From positions 2,800,261-2,864,260 of the forward strand of contig NZ_CP012373.2 in assembly GCF_001305575.3 (NCBI RefSeq): 64,000 nucleotides of DNA. The letters run 5' to 3'. Under the pieces are notes generated by a model. The model had not been told where the DNA came from, made no database searches, and saw nothing but the letters and a program-made list of their open reading frames with translations. A program made the translations under genes and the position numbers. Below are positions 17,435-25,912 of the stretch, one piece after another (the first letter of the stretch is position 1; each line of letters begins with the position of its first letter). Origin of the DNA: Beggiatoa leptomitoformis. GTDB lineage: Bacteria > Pseudomonadota > Gammaproteobacteria > Beggiatoales > Beggiatoaceae.

Positions 17435-18889
17435 TTATTTACCCTCCATATCAACAATCCAAGTATCTTTACTGCCACCCCCTTGGGAGGAGTTGACAAC
17501 TAGCGAACCTTTACGCAGGGCAACCCGTGTTAATCCGCCCGTTGTGACGTAGGTTGAAGTGCTGGAAAGAATAAAAGGGCGCAAGTCCACATGACGGGGT
17601 TCAACTTGGTTATCACCACATAATGTTGGTGTGGTGGATAAACTAAGGGCGGGCTGGGCAATGTAGTTGCGGGGGTCTTTTTTAACGTATTCAGCAAATT
17701 GTTTACGTTCTTTGGCGGTAGAATGTGGCCCTACTAACATTCCATAACCACCTGATTCATTTGCAGGTTTGACAACTAGTTTTTCTAAGTTCGCTAGAAC
17801 ATAACTCAGTTGTTTGGTTTCCATACAACGATAAGTTTCTACGTTGGGAATAATGGCCTCTTCATCCAAGTAGTATTTAATAATGTCTGGAACGTAGGAA
17901 TACACCACTTTATCATCCGCAACCCCTGCACCGGGTGCATTTGCCAGTGCGACATTGCCTTTTTTCCAAGCACGTAACAGTCCTTTTACACCAAGAATAG
18001 AGTCAGGGCTAAAGGCTTCTGGGTCTAAAAATAGGTCATCAATCCGACGATAAATGACATCAACACGTTTTAAACCTTCAATGTTGCGCATGTAAACACA
18101 GTCATCATCACCGACCACTAAATCCGTACCCTCGACTAATTCAGCCCCCATGTTTTGCGCGAGATAGGCATGTTCAAAGTAGGCGGAGTTATACATACCG
18201 GGGGTTAACACGACAACTTGTGGATAATCTAAGGGGCGTGGAGAAATCGATGCAAGCATGTCATAAAGTTTTGACGGGTAGTCATCTACGGGCAGAATTG
18301 TTTGATTTTCAAATAACTCTGGCAGGATGCGCTTCATAACAGAGCGATTTTCTAGCATATAAGACACACCAGATGGAACGCGCAAATTGTCTTCTAACAC
18401 ATACATAGTGCCATCTTTATCGCGGACTAAATCGCTCCCACAGATGTGCGCCCACACGTTTAAAGGGGGCGATACACCGACGCATTGTTCCCGAAAATTC
18501 TTTGAGTTTTTTAATAATTCGGCAGGAAAACGTTTGTCTTTGATAATTTTTTGTTCATGATATAAATCATCAATAAACATATTTAACGCAGTAACCCGTT
18601 GTTTTAAACCTGCTTCTGTTTTATCCCACTCTTGTTTAGGAATAATACGGGGGATTAAATCAAATGGCCATGCACGATCTATTGTCGTGCCTTCAAAATA
18701 CACCGTAAATGTAATGCCCATCACGACAATTGCCAACTCTGCGGCATTTTTACGTTCCTTAATGTCGTCTTCTGTCAAGCTACTTAAATATTTACATAGC
18801 TCTGCTGCTGCAGAACGAGGCACGCCTTGATTGTCAATTAACTCATCATAAAAGTGCTGAGTTTGATAAGTGTCCCAATTAATAGACAT
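17435..18889 (-). CDS. Circularly permuted type 2 ATP-grasp protein (DUF404/DUF407)
   Basis: At 484 residues it is the usual length for the family. Visible family blocks are RIIPKQEWDKTEAGLKQRV, the DGTMYVLEDNLRVPSGVSYML segment and VVKPANESGGYGMLVGP, where the ATP-binding lysine and glycine-rich loop sit. Predicted to form an amide or peptide bond using ATP; the substrate is unknown. AGGAGA precedes the start. It lies 77 bp after the transglutaminase gene and 2 bp before the alpha-E gene, the classic three-gene set. Confidence 0.94.
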   Translation of the reverse strand: MSINWDTYQTQHFYDELIDNQGVPRSAAAELCKYLSSLTEDDIKERKNAAELAIVVMGITFTVYFEGTTIDRAWPFDLIPRIIPKQEWDKTEAGLKQRVTALNMFIDDLYHEQKIIKDKRFPAELLKNSKNFREQCVGVSPPLNVWAHICGSDLVRDKDGTMYVLEDNLRVPSGVSYMLENRSVMKRILPELFENQTILPVDDYPSKLYDMLASISPRPLDYPQVVVLTPGMYNSAYFEHAYLAQNMGAELVEGTDLVVGDDDCVYMRNIEGLKRVDVIYRRIDDLFLDPEAFSPDSILGVKGLLRAWKKGNVALANAPGAGVADDKVVYSYVPDIIKYYLDEEAIIPNVETYRCMETKQLSYVLANLEKLVVKPANESGGYGMLVGPHSTAKERKQFAEYVKKDPRNYIAQPALSLSTTPTLCGDNQVEPRHVDLRPFILSSTSTYVTTGGLTRVALRKGSLVVNSSQGGGSKDTWIVDMEGK

Positions 18890-18966
18890 TGTATTTATCT
18901 CCTGTCATGTTGCGTAGTATTGCCCAACTCAACCATTCCATGTGCTTTAAGCGATTTGTTTAAACA

Positions 18967-19857
18967 CTACGCTTCTATTTTTTCCACATCTACAGCAACC
19001 GTTAGCATGTGATCCCCTCCCCCAAAAATAACCCCCTTTAAGGGTGTAACATCACTATAATCACGTCCCCAAGCTGTGGTGATATGTTGATTGATTGGGA
19101 TTTGATCATTGGTTGGATCAAAATCAATCCAACCTAATTCAGGCACATAAACAGCTAACCACGCATGAGACGCATCACTCCCTTGTAACTTTACTTGTCC
19201 GGGGGGAGGAAGGGTTTCTAGGTAGCCACTGACATAACGGGCAGCCAGTCCTAATGAGCGTAAACAACCAATCATCAGATGTGCAAAATCCTGACAAACA
19301 CCACGTTTATGCTCTAACACCTCTAAAATAGGTGTCACAATGGTTGTAAAATTGGGGTCATATTTGAATTCGGTAAAAACGCGATGCATTAAATCTAAAC
19401 AGGCTTCTAAAATGGGGCGATTGGGGAAAAAAGACACCTCAGCAAACGCTTTTAACAAGTGGTGTACAGTTACAAAAGGGGAATCTAATAAATACTCACG
19501 TGCTTCAATGGTAGCGGCTTGTAATATTTGGCGGTCTTGTAATAAATCACGCACTGTTTCCCATGGTGGCGAGTTGCGTGCGGTTTCAAGTTCAAAAGGC
19601 TGTTGATTAATGTCTATTTCACTCACCGCCGTTACAGTTAAGACTTTATGAGGTGATTGAATCGCAAAGTAGCTAACAGAATTTCCAAAGTAATCAACAT
19701 GCTCATACTGAACAGCAGGCGTTGGTTTTACTGACAGCTTACTTTTAGAGCAGGTTTGATAAAGCGAGCTACGCGGGGCAAGATGGGCTTCGTTGTGGCA
19801 TAAAGACACAGGCGCGTTGTAACTATAAAGTGTTTTATGCGTGACGCGATACTTCAT
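18967..19857 (-). CDS. Transglutaminase-like cysteine protease family protein
   Basis: The 296-residue protein has the bacterial transglutaminase N-terminal beta region (MKYRVTHKTLYSYNAPVSLCHNEAHLAPR) followed by the papain-fold catalytic core. The triad is visible as C188 (RGVCQDFAHL), H231 (DASHAWLAVY) and D247 (DFDPTN). Members of this cluster type are thought to cleave or cross-link peptides made by the neighbouring ATP-grasp enzyme. No signal peptide is seen, so it should be cytoplasmic. It is the first gene of the three-gene operon and is divergent from the EF-hand gene across a 397-bp gap. Confidence 0.93.
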   Translation of the reverse strand: MKYRVTHKTLYSYNAPVSLCHNEAHLAPRSSLYQTCSKSKLSVKPTPAVQYEHVDYFGNSVSYFAIQSPHKVLTVTAVSEIDINQQPFELETARNSPPWETVRDLLQDRQILQAATIEAREYLLDSPFVTVHHLLKAFAEVSFFPNRPILEACLDLMHRVFTEFKYDPNFTTIVTPILEVLEHKRGVCQDFAHLMIGCLRSLGLAARYVSGYLETLPPPGQVKLQGSDASHAWLAVYVPELGWIDFDPTNDQIPINQHITTAWGRDYSDVTPLKGVIFGGGDHMLTVAVDVEKIEA

Positions 19858-20254
19858 TGGCGATTCCTTGCAAAACAGCGAAAGCGTGTAGATGAGAGAA
19901 TATTACCTTAAGCCTTGCTAAGTTTGAATGTACTTTTTTGAATAAAACATTAAAGTAAATAATTTGAATGCTAAGTAACAATATTCTTAAAACATGAAAC
20001 TTGCTCAGAATCTCTAAGAGGCGACTGGATTTACTCTTAAATTAAATGGGAGATAGTGATAAAACCGTAAGAATAGAAAAGATTCCCCCTATTTAATCAT
20101 GTTCCTCACAACAAATCTTTACTGTTTACTGGTCTTTTTCGTTTTAATCGTATCAAAAAAATTTAATGCAACGGTTTTTTAAATGGCGTGACGTATAAGC
20201 TAGAGAATACCCTGTTATGTATTCTCATACATTCACTTTGAATAAGGAGTTTCC
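19858..20254. other. Divergent intergenic region, transglutaminase operon / EF-hand gene
   Basis: Nearly 400 bp without a gene between two divergent transcription units, so it must hold promoters for both. The only clear structure is an 8-bp perfect inverted repeat at 20203-20226 close to the EF-hand start. TATAAG at about 20194 could be a -10 box for the EF-hand gene; I see no convincing -35. No small RNA or riboswitch fold is recognised. Confidence 0.4.
20203..20226 (+). promoter_or_regulatory. Inverted repeat ahead of EF-hand gene
   Basis: GAGAATAC (20203-20210) and GTATTCTC (20219-20226) are perfect arms separated by 8 nt. The repeat ends 28 bp before the start codon. It may be an operator for a dimeric regulator or a leader hairpin; the AAGGAG ribosome site lies just after it. 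Confidence 0.45.
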
Positions 20255-20581
20255 ATGAAACGCACCATTTTATCCGCTGTTGCTGTTATGACTGTCTTAA
20301 CCGCCAATGTCGCTTTTGCAGGTGACCGTCCTGAACGTACCCCCCCTTCTCCTGAAAAAATAAAAGAGATGAAGACGGCTATGTTCAAAAAGATAGACAG
20401 CAATAGTGATGGCTCTATTTCTAAAGAGGAATTAGAAGCCGCACCTATACCTAAACATGCAGATGAACAGAAGGTGGAAAAACGCCGCGAAATGGCGTTT
20501 GAAAAATTGGATACCAACAGTGACGGTTCCATTTCTTTAGAAGAATTTTTGGCGGCAGAACACCCCAAAAAACCCATGTAA
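20255..20581 (+). CDS. Small periplasmic EF-hand calcium-binding protein
   Basis: The 108-residue protein has a signal peptide likely cleaved after AFA (residue 22) and two canonical EF-hand loops. The first is D48-x-N50-x-D52-G-S54-I-x-x-x-E59, the second D86-x-N88-x-D90-G-S92-I-x-x-x-E97. Both keep every calcium ligand, so it should bind calcium in the periplasm, as buffer or sensor. AAGGAG stands 7 bp ahead of the ATG. A strong hairpin with a T-rich tail follows at 20631. It stands alone, divergent from the transglutaminase operon; the partner protein is unknown. Confidence 0.9.
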   Translation: MKRTILSAVAVMTVLTANVAFAGDRPERTPPSPEKIKEMKTAMFKKIDSNSDGSISKEELEAAPIPKHADEQKVEKRREMAFEKLDTNSDGSISLEEFLAAEHPKKPM

Positions 20582-20630
20582 GGAACATTTACCCGTATTA
20601 TGTCATGGATGACAAACTTGGTGTAAAACG

Positions 20631-20656
20631 ATAGGTGTGGATTTATCCACACCTAT
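20631..20656 (+). terminator. Terminator of EF-hand gene
   Basis: ATAGGTGTGGAT (20631-20642) is exactly complementary to ATCCACACCTAT (20645-20656); the tail TTCTATTGCTTTTT is T-rich. It lies about 50 bp after the stop codon, and lies between convergent genes. A related stem occurs at 25850-25879. Confidence 0.75.
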
Positions 20657-20828
20657 TTCTATTGCTTTTTCCTTAACGGCGTAAATGCTAAAAAACAGAT
20701 TATGAGCAAAAATAACGCAAAGAGACCAAACAGAAAGATAAGCCAAACCCCTTTTTATTAAAAACGAAGAGGGTACTTAACAAAGCTTTATATGCTAATT
20801 GGTGCAAATGACTTCGCACCAAAGCACG

Positions 20829-21356
20829 TTATAACCCGTTTAAATACGGCGCGTCCGCATCTTTTTGAGATAATATTGGTTTGGAAATAGGCCATGTAAT
20901 CCCAATGTCTGGGTCATCCCAACGTAAGCTAGCTTCATCTTTAGGATGATAGTATTCCGTGCATTTATAATGAAAATCTGCAGTGTCTGACAACACACAA
21001 AACCCATGCGCAAAGCCTGCGGGAACATAAAATTGATGGTGATTATCTGCGGTTAAAATTGCCCCAACCCATTTTTTATATGTCGGTGAGTCTTTGCGGA
21101 TATCAACGGCTACATCAAACACAATACCTTTTGTAACATAAACTAATTTTCCTTGTGGATGTTCACGTTGAAAATGTAGCCCACGTAAAACGTTTTTTGC
21201 AGAATGCGAGTGATTATCTTGCACAAAACGTTCTGTTACGCCTGCGTCTATGTAACGTTGTTGATTGTAGCTTTCTAAAAAAAAGCCCCGTTCATCGCCA
21301 AATACGCGCGGTTCTATTAATAACACTTCAGGAATAGCGGTTTTTATCACTTTCAT
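20829..21356 (-). CDS. rfbC: dTDP-4-dehydrorhamnose 3,5-epimerase
   Basis: Third step of dTDP-L-rhamnose synthesis: double epimerisation of dTDP-4-keto-6-deoxyglucose. The 175-residue cupin carries the family motifs RGLHFQREHPQGKLV, with the catalytic histidine at H61, and HQFYVPAGFAHGF. It is 2 bp downstream of rfbA, giving the order rfbB-rfbA-rfbC on the minus strand. The product is the rhamnose donor for surface polysaccharide. The fourth gene, rfbD, is not here but at 32494. Confidence 0.96.
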   Translation of the reverse strand: MKVIKTAIPEVLLIEPRVFGDERGFFLESYNQQRYIDAGVTERFVQDNHSHSAKNVLRGLHFQREHPQGKLVYVTKGIVFDVAVDIRKDSPTYKKWVGAILTADNHHQFYVPAGFAHGFCVLSDTADFHYKCTEYYHPKDEASLRWDDPDIGITWPISKPILSQKDADAPYLNGL

Positions 21357-21358
21357 AA

Positions 21359-22237
21359 TTAAGCAATTTCATGTTGAAGAATAAAGTTTAAATATTGTCC
21401 GTAACTGCTTTTGCTCAGTGGTTTTGCCAATTCCGCCAATTGTTCTGCGGTAATGTATCCTTTACGCCACGCAATTTCTTCAGGACAAGCGATTTTTAAC
21501 CCTTGACGTTTTTCTAAGGTTTGTACAAACGTTGCTGCTTCTAATAAAGATTCATGTGTTCCCGTGTCCAGCCAAGCCATACCACGTCCAAATCGTTCTA
21601 CTTTTAGCGTATTACGTTGTAAATAGATATTGTTGACATCGGTAATTTCTAACTCACCACGTGGCGAAGGTTTTAATGTGGCAGCAATATCGACAACTTG
21701 GTTGTCATAAAAATATAAACCTGTGACAGCGTAGCGGGATTTAGGCTGTTTGGGTTTTTCTTCCAAGCTAATGGCGTTGCCATGTTTGTCAAATTCAACC
21801 ACACCATAACGTTCAGGGTCATGTACGGGATAAGCAAATACGGTTGCGCCCTGTGTTTGTTGGGCTGCGTTGGTGATTTGTTTTTGAAAATCGTGTCCGT
21901 AAAAAATATTATCGCCTAATACTAATGCGCAATTATCTTGTCCAATAAAAGATTTACCAATGATAAAAGCTTGGGCGAGTCCGTCAGGCGAAGGTTGCAC
22001 TGCATAGTTGATATGTATGCCCCATTGTGAGCCGTCACCTAACAGTTGTTCAAAACGGGGTGTGTCTTGCGGGGTAGAAATTAATAATATGTCGCGAACG
22101 CCCGCTAACATCAAGGTTGTTAGTGGGTAATAAACCATTGGTTTATCATAAATTGGTAACAATTGTTTTGAAACAGCTTGGGTAATGGGATGTAAGCGTG
22201 TGCCAGACCCACCCGCGAGAATGATACCTTTCATCAT
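21359..22237 (-). CDS. rfbA: Glucose-1-phosphate thymidylyltransferase
   Basis: First step of dTDP-L-rhamnose synthesis: dTTP plus glucose-1-phosphate gives dTDP-glucose. At 292 residues it is the standard length. The nucleotide-binding signature [11 protein letters not shown], the [17 protein letters not shown] segment and the metal-binding GDNIFYG are all present. It lies 51 bp after rfbB and 2 bp before rfbC. Such enzymes are usually feedback-inhibited by dTDP-rhamnose. Confidence 0.97.
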   Translation of the reverse strand: MMKGIILAGGSGTRLHPITQAVSKQLLPIYDKPMVYYPLTTLMLAGVRDILLISTPQDTPRFEQLLGDGSQWGIHINYAVQPSPDGLAQAFIIGKSFIGQDNCALVLGDNIFYGHDFQKQITNAAQQTQGATVFAYPVHDPERYGVVEFDKHGNAISLEEKPKQPKSRYAVTGLYFYDNQVVDIAATLKPSPRGELEITDVNNIYLQRNTLKVERFGRGMAWLDTGTHESLLEAATFVQTLEKRQGLKIACPEEIAWRKGYITAEQLAELAKPLSKSSYGQYLNFILQHEIA

Positions 22238-22288
22238 GGTTATTTATATCTTTTATTGAAGGATAGAATTGCCTCTATTTTAGCAGAT

Positions 22289-23341
22289 TTAGCCAAGTCC
22301 TAGACGTTCTCCGCGATAGCTACCATCGCGCACCCGTTGCCACCAGTCTGGATTGTCTAAATACCATTGAACGGTTTTGCGTAGCCCTGTTGCGAAGGTT
22401 TCTGCTGGTATCCAGCCCAGTGTCTCTTTAATTTTATTGGCATCAATGGCGTAACGTAAATCATGACCCGGGCGGTCAGTAACGTATTTAATCAGTTGTT
22501 TGTGGGGTTTATGAGGGGAGTTAGGGCATAATTCGTCGAGTAAGGCACAAATGAGGAGAACAACATCGATATTTTTTTGCTCATTATGCCCCCCAATATT
22601 ATAGGTTTCACCAATTTTGCCATCGGTTAGAACCAAGCAGAGCGCGCGAGCGTGGTCATCAACATAAAGCCAATCGCGAATATTCTCGCCCTTACCATAA
22701 ACGGGTAGGGGTTTACCTTCCAATCCATTGAGTATCATTAACGGGATAAGTTTTTCAGGGAATTGATAACCCCCGTAGTTGTTTGAACAATTCGTGGTCA
22801 CAACAGGTAAGCCAAAAGTATGATGCCATGCACGCACCAAATGGTCGGAAGAGGCTTTACTGGCAGAGTAGGGGGAATTAGGCTGGTAGGCAGTGGTTTC
22901 AGTAAATAATCCCGCTTCTCCTAAGCTACCATAGACTTCATCGGTGGATACATGATGGAAGCGAAAACGCGCTTTTTTATCACTTTCTAAACTGTTCCAA
23001 TATTGTCGTGTCGCTTCTAATAAAGTGTAAGTGCCAACAATATTTGTTTGAATAAAATCAGCAGGACCATCAATAGAGCGGTCAACATGCGATTCTGCCG
23101 CTAAGTGCATGATGGCATCAGGTTGATATTGTGCTAAGAGGGTTTGCAGACCTGCATGGTCACAAATATCCAGTTGCACAAATTGATAACGTGGATTGTC
23201 AGCAATGCTCACGAGGGAGTCTAAATTGCCTGCATAAGTCAGTTTATCTAAGTTTAAAACATGGTGTTGGGTGTTATGAATAAGGTGGCGGATAACCGCA
23301 GAGCCGATAAAGCCCGCACCGCCAGTGATGATGAGTTTCAT
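22289..23341 (-). CDS. rfbB: dTDP-glucose 4,6-dehydratase
   Basis: Second step of dTDP-L-rhamnose synthesis: NAD-dependent conversion of dTDP-glucose to the 4-keto-6-deoxy sugar. The 350-residue extended SDR enzyme has the [13 protein letters not shown] Rossmann loop, the HVSTDEVYG active-site stretch and the YSASKAS catalytic Tyr-Lys pair. It is the first gene of the rfbBAC operon. The upstream gap to the OmpA-like gene contains that gene's terminator. Confidence 0.97.
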   Translation of the reverse strand: MKLIITGGAGFIGSAVIRHLIHNTQHHVLNLDKLTYAGNLDSLVSIADNPRYQFVQLDICDHAGLQTLLAQYQPDAIMHLAAESHVDRSIDGPADFIQTNIVGTYTLLEATRQYWNSLESDKKARFRFHHVSTDEVYGSLGEAGLFTETTAYQPNSPYSASKASSDHLVRAWHHTFGLPVVTTNCSNNYGGYQFPEKLIPLMILNGLEGKPLPVYGKGENIRDWLYVDDHARALCLVLTDGKIGETYNIGGHNEQKNIDVVLLICALLDELCPNSPHKPHKQLIKYVTDRPGHDLRYAIDANKIKETLGWIPAETFATGLRKTVQWYLDNPDWWQRVRDGSYRGERLGLG

Positions 23342-23384
23342 GCGCCTGCCTCACTGATTTCGGTTAGAAAAATTACGCCCACTA

Positions 23385-23424
23385 AAAACGAAAAATGCGA
23401 TGTTTCCCAAAGGAAACACCGCAT
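23385..23424 (-). terminator. Intrinsic terminator of the OmpA-like gene
   Basis: On the minus strand ATGCGGTGTTTCC pairs with GGAAACATCGCAT with one mismatch and a four-base loop, followed by TTTTTCGTTTTT. It lies about 40 bp after the OmpA-like stop codon and upstream of rfbB, so it separates the two transcription units. Confidence 0.85.
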
Positions 23425-23463
23425 ATAACCAGTTAGTTACTGGTAAACCATCATCAAACTAAC

Positions 23464-24393
23464 TTAGTTTGTTGAGTGTGTGGTTCTAATTTCGATTTCC
23501 ACACGACGGTTCTTCGCACGACCTTCTGCTGTCTTATTGTCAGCAATTGGCTTGAGCTCGCCTTCACCCTTCATCTTCACTTTAGCAGCAGGTACGCCTT
23601 TGCTCACTAAGTAGTCTGCCGCAGACTTGGCACGACGTTCAGATAAGGTTTGGTTGTACTTGTCAGAACCAACGCTGTCAGTATGACCTGTGACACCGAT
23701 ATCATAGACATAAGTAATGTCTTTGACGATATTGGCAGCAATCTTGTCTAAGGTTGCTTTACCTTGAGGGGTTAAGTCGGCTTTATTGAACGCGAAGGTA
23801 ACATCACCACCTAAGATTTCAACCGTTCTGCCAGAAACAGCGGGACATCCGTCTGCGTCAACAGAAGTACCGCGTGGAGTACCGGGACATTTGTCACGAT
23901 AATCTGGCACGCCGTCATGGTCGGAATCAATCGGACACCCGATTCTATCCCCTTGTTCTTGAGGAGGATTCTTCGCATCACCCCAGACACCTTCGGCAAT
24001 TTCTGCTGAGGTGTTAGTGGGGCATAAGTCCATAAAGTCAGGCACAGTGTCGCGGTCTGTATCTAAAGGACATCCTTTTGCATCCACACCCTTAGCTTTT
24101 TGCTCAGGGGTCAGGCTTTCAACCACTAATGTCACATTACCTGGATAAATATAAAGGTGAGGACATTGTGTAGATTGCAGTTTGTCACCGCATTCTTTGG
24201 CGTTGAGGTTAGGCACATTGGGTGAATTGGGTGTAATCACACAATCCCCTGTCCCTGACATAACGGGTGTACCTTGACCACTCATCAAACGATAAGTTCT
24301 TTCATCTTCAGCGGCTTGAGTGGAAAATGCGGAGGACAACAACGCCCCTGCCACCATTCCGACTAAGACTTTACGAGCAGAGATATCTACCAT
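23464..24393 (-). CDS. OmpA-family outer-membrane/peptidoglycan-binding lipoprotein-like protein with TSP3 repeats
   Basis: The 309-residue protein has a signal peptide (about 1-28, ending in STQAAED). A middle region carries thrombospondin type 3-like acidic repeats (DTDRDTVPDFMDLCP, DSDHDGVPDYRDKCPGTP), which bind calcium in relatives. The C-terminal OmpA domain (about 200-305) has GHTDSVGSDKYNQTLSERRA and NRRVEIEI, the peptidoglycan-binding signature. There is no N-terminal eight-strand barrel, so it is probably a periplasmic or surface-linked anchor rather than a porin. It is a single transcription unit with its own terminator and a 458-bp upstream region. Confidence 0.93.
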   Translation of the reverse strand: MVDISARKVLVGMVAGALLSSAFSTQAAEDERTYRLMSGQGTPVMSGTGDCVITPNSPNVPNLNAKECGDKLQSTQCPHLYIYPGNVTLVVESLTPEQKAKGVDAKGCPLDTDRDTVPDFMDLCPTNTSAEIAEGVWGDAKNPPQEQGDRIGCPIDSDHDGVPDYRDKCPGTPRGTSVDADGCPAVSGRTVEILGGDVTFAFNKADLTPQGKATLDKIAANIVKDITYVYDIGVTGHTDSVGSDKYNQTLSERRAKSAADYLVSKGVPAAKVKMKGEGELKPIADNKTAEGRAKNRRVEIEIRTTHSTN

Positions 24394-24852
24394 GGATAAT
24401 TTCCCTTACTGTTACGAGATAACAAAAAATATAAAAAAACGTTGAGCAACCAAACACCACCAGACTATTTCATTTAATCAGCCAGTATTTCTCACTGTCA
24501 TGCGAAGTAAGCCTACTAAAGATAGCAACTTTACACTACAGTTTGTTGTAGCAATTAAACAACACAACAAGACGGCGCGCCCGTGATTTTGTGTGTAATG
24601 CTTTCTACAGTTAATTTAGCCTTTGCTAAAAACAACTGTTTAGGCAGAGAGTTGTTGTAATTTTGCGCACTTTAGTATGACTTTTCGCTACACTAGCAGT
24701 AGATATTACAACATGTGGAATTCTAACAACAAGCCAGTATAGAGTCTAGCATTAACAAAAGCTATTATTCTCACCACGAGAATAGACAAGGTGAGTAATA
24801 GGTACATTATTTTGCGTGAAAAATTTGGTAACGGTAGGTATATAATAAAGTT
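24394..24852. other. Long upstream region of the OmpA-like gene
   Basis: 459 bp without a gene, between grxC and the OmpA-like gene, both on the minus strand. A hairpin TATTCTC-accac-GAGAATA at 24766-24784 lies about 70 bp downstream of grxC and may end its transcript, although no long T-run follows. The rest probably contains the OmpA promoter and a long leader. I recognise no RNA motif or small gene. Confidence 0.4.
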
Positions 24853-25110
24853 TTAATCTGCTTTTAATAATTCGTCTAGTTTACCAGCAACTTCTAATGC
24901 GACGAGGTCATCGTAGCCACCCACATGATATTCACCAATAAAAATTTGTGGCACAGTACGCCGTTGCGTGAGTTCTATCATTTTTTGCATTTGCTCGCGA
25001 TCATGATCAATCAGGATTTTTTCTACTTGCACCCCTTTTTGATTTAATAAACGCTCTGCCATCATGCAATAAGGACAAATACGGGTACTATACATACGAA
25101 CCGCGGGCAT
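24853..25110 (-). CDS. grxC: Glutaredoxin 3
   Basis: Glutathione-dependent disulfide reductase of the cytoplasm. The 85-residue protein has the dithiol active site CPYC near residue 12-15 (MYSTRICPYCMMAERLL), the TVPQIFIG cis-proline segment and the HVGGYDDL glutathione-binding motif. Length and motifs fit GrxC. It stands alone between an unexplained upstream region and the OmpA-like gene. A glutathione synthetase gene is present at 36273, so the thiol it needs can be made. Confidence 0.96.
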   Translation of the reverse strand: MPAVRMYSTRICPYCMMAERLLNQKGVQVEKILIDHDREQMQKMIELTQRRTVPQIFIGEYHVGGYDDLVALEVAGKLDELLKAD

Positions 25111-25518
25111 TTTATAACTCCAAACCTATTAAACAACGATAAATAATGACAATATTTTTCTGCAAAAACAATAAAAGCGCGTGTTCTAAAGTGCTTTTGC
25201 GTTCAAGGTTAGACAGGTATTCATCAGATTGCAAGCGTTTTTATGGGAGTCTAACGTGTAAGAAACATTTGTTACATAAATAGCTTTTTATAATTCTTAA
25301 TCCTTACATTGCAATGCAATATTTTTTGAACCTCTTACAAAAAGACGATAAAACGGCTTACCAAGATTATCAAGAACAATGTTATCCATTAAATTTATTC
25401 ATGACTAACTGCTATAAGTATTTACACTTATAAATGTTGCGCTGCAACAAAAATACGCTATACTATTTTCTAATAGAGAGTTAGTCAAGAATTAATCAAG
25501 CTATTATGGAGGCTTGTT
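25111..25518. promoter_or_regulatory. Intergenic region with promoter and two inverted repeats ahead of a small regulator-like gene
   Basis: 408 bp between divergent grxC and the 77-residue gene. TATAAGT (25413-25419) and ACTTATA (25426-25432) are perfect arms with a 6-bp spacer. TGTTGC (25435-25440) and GCAACA (25444-25449) form a second perfect repeat. The latter overlaps a plausible -35 (TTGCGC, 25437) spaced 16 bp from TATACT (25459-25464). This layout suggests a repressed promoter for the downstream gene. A 39-codon open frame at 25314-25433 lacks a ribosome site and is not called. Confidence 0.5.
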
Positions 25519-25752
25519 ATGATACAAACAAAACGCAACAAACCCCTGTTAAGTTTATCGGAATTGGCACAAAGAGCAGGTAAGCCGCATATCACAATGC
25601 GCGCTGTTTTAAAAGTTGAAGGCTTTTTGCACAGTTGTCGAGATGAATCAGGAAAACCACGGGAAATCGTCACCGATAAGGGACGACAATTTGGAATGCT
25701 GGTGAATGGTGAAGTTTTTTGGACACCACAAGTGATAGAACGCTTGCACTAA
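25519..25752 (+). CDS. Small basic protein, possible winged-helix regulator
   Basis: A 77-residue protein I do not recognise. It is basic, with a segment LSELAQRAGKPHITMRAVLKVEGFL that could form helix-turn-helix, followed by REIVTDKGRQFGMLVNGEVFWTPQVIERL. The latter resembles the G..-W-..V...L ending of phage antirepressor/KilA-C-like winged helices. GGAGG precedes the ATG at good spacing. Two inverted repeats sit at the probable promoter, consistent with autoregulation. No toxin, integrase or phage neighbour is present. The coding potential is good; the function is a guess. Confidence 0.6.
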   Translation: MIQTKRNKPLLSLSELAQRAGKPHITMRAVLKVEGFLHSCRDESGKPREIVTDKGRQFGMLVNGEVFWTPQVIERLH

Positions 25753-25849
25753 CACATTCTTGTTGAATATCTTTTAAAGAGATTGTCAGTTTTTGAAATT
25801 GACCTCCTCAGATAAATTAAAGATATTTCAATTTATTCCCTTCACAAGC

Positions 25850-25879
25850 GCGTAGGTGTGAATGTGTTCACACCTACGC
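25850..25879. terminator. Bidirectional hairpin between the small regulator-like gene and ccoG
   Basis: GCGTAGGTGTGAA (25850-25862) is exactly complementary to 25867-25879 with a TGTG loop. It lies between convergent genes. T-tracts after the stem are weak on both strands. Its core TAGGTGTG is shared with the EF-hand terminator at 20631. Confidence 0.6.
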
Positions 25880-25912
25880 TACTTTACACACAGTCTTTGC
25901 AAGCTTTATAGA

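Noticed and set aside
20660-20760. Minus-strand frame encoding a hydrophobic segment (WLIFLFGLFALFLLIICFLAF)
   Set aside because: A stop codon lies directly upstream with no start codon between, so it cannot be translated as it stands; at most a decayed fragment of a small membrane gene.
25314-25433. 39-codon plus-strand open frame (MQYFLNLLQKDD onward)
   Set aside because: No ribosome binding site, AT-rich, and it overlaps the inverted repeat TATAAGT/ACTTATA; chance is more likely.
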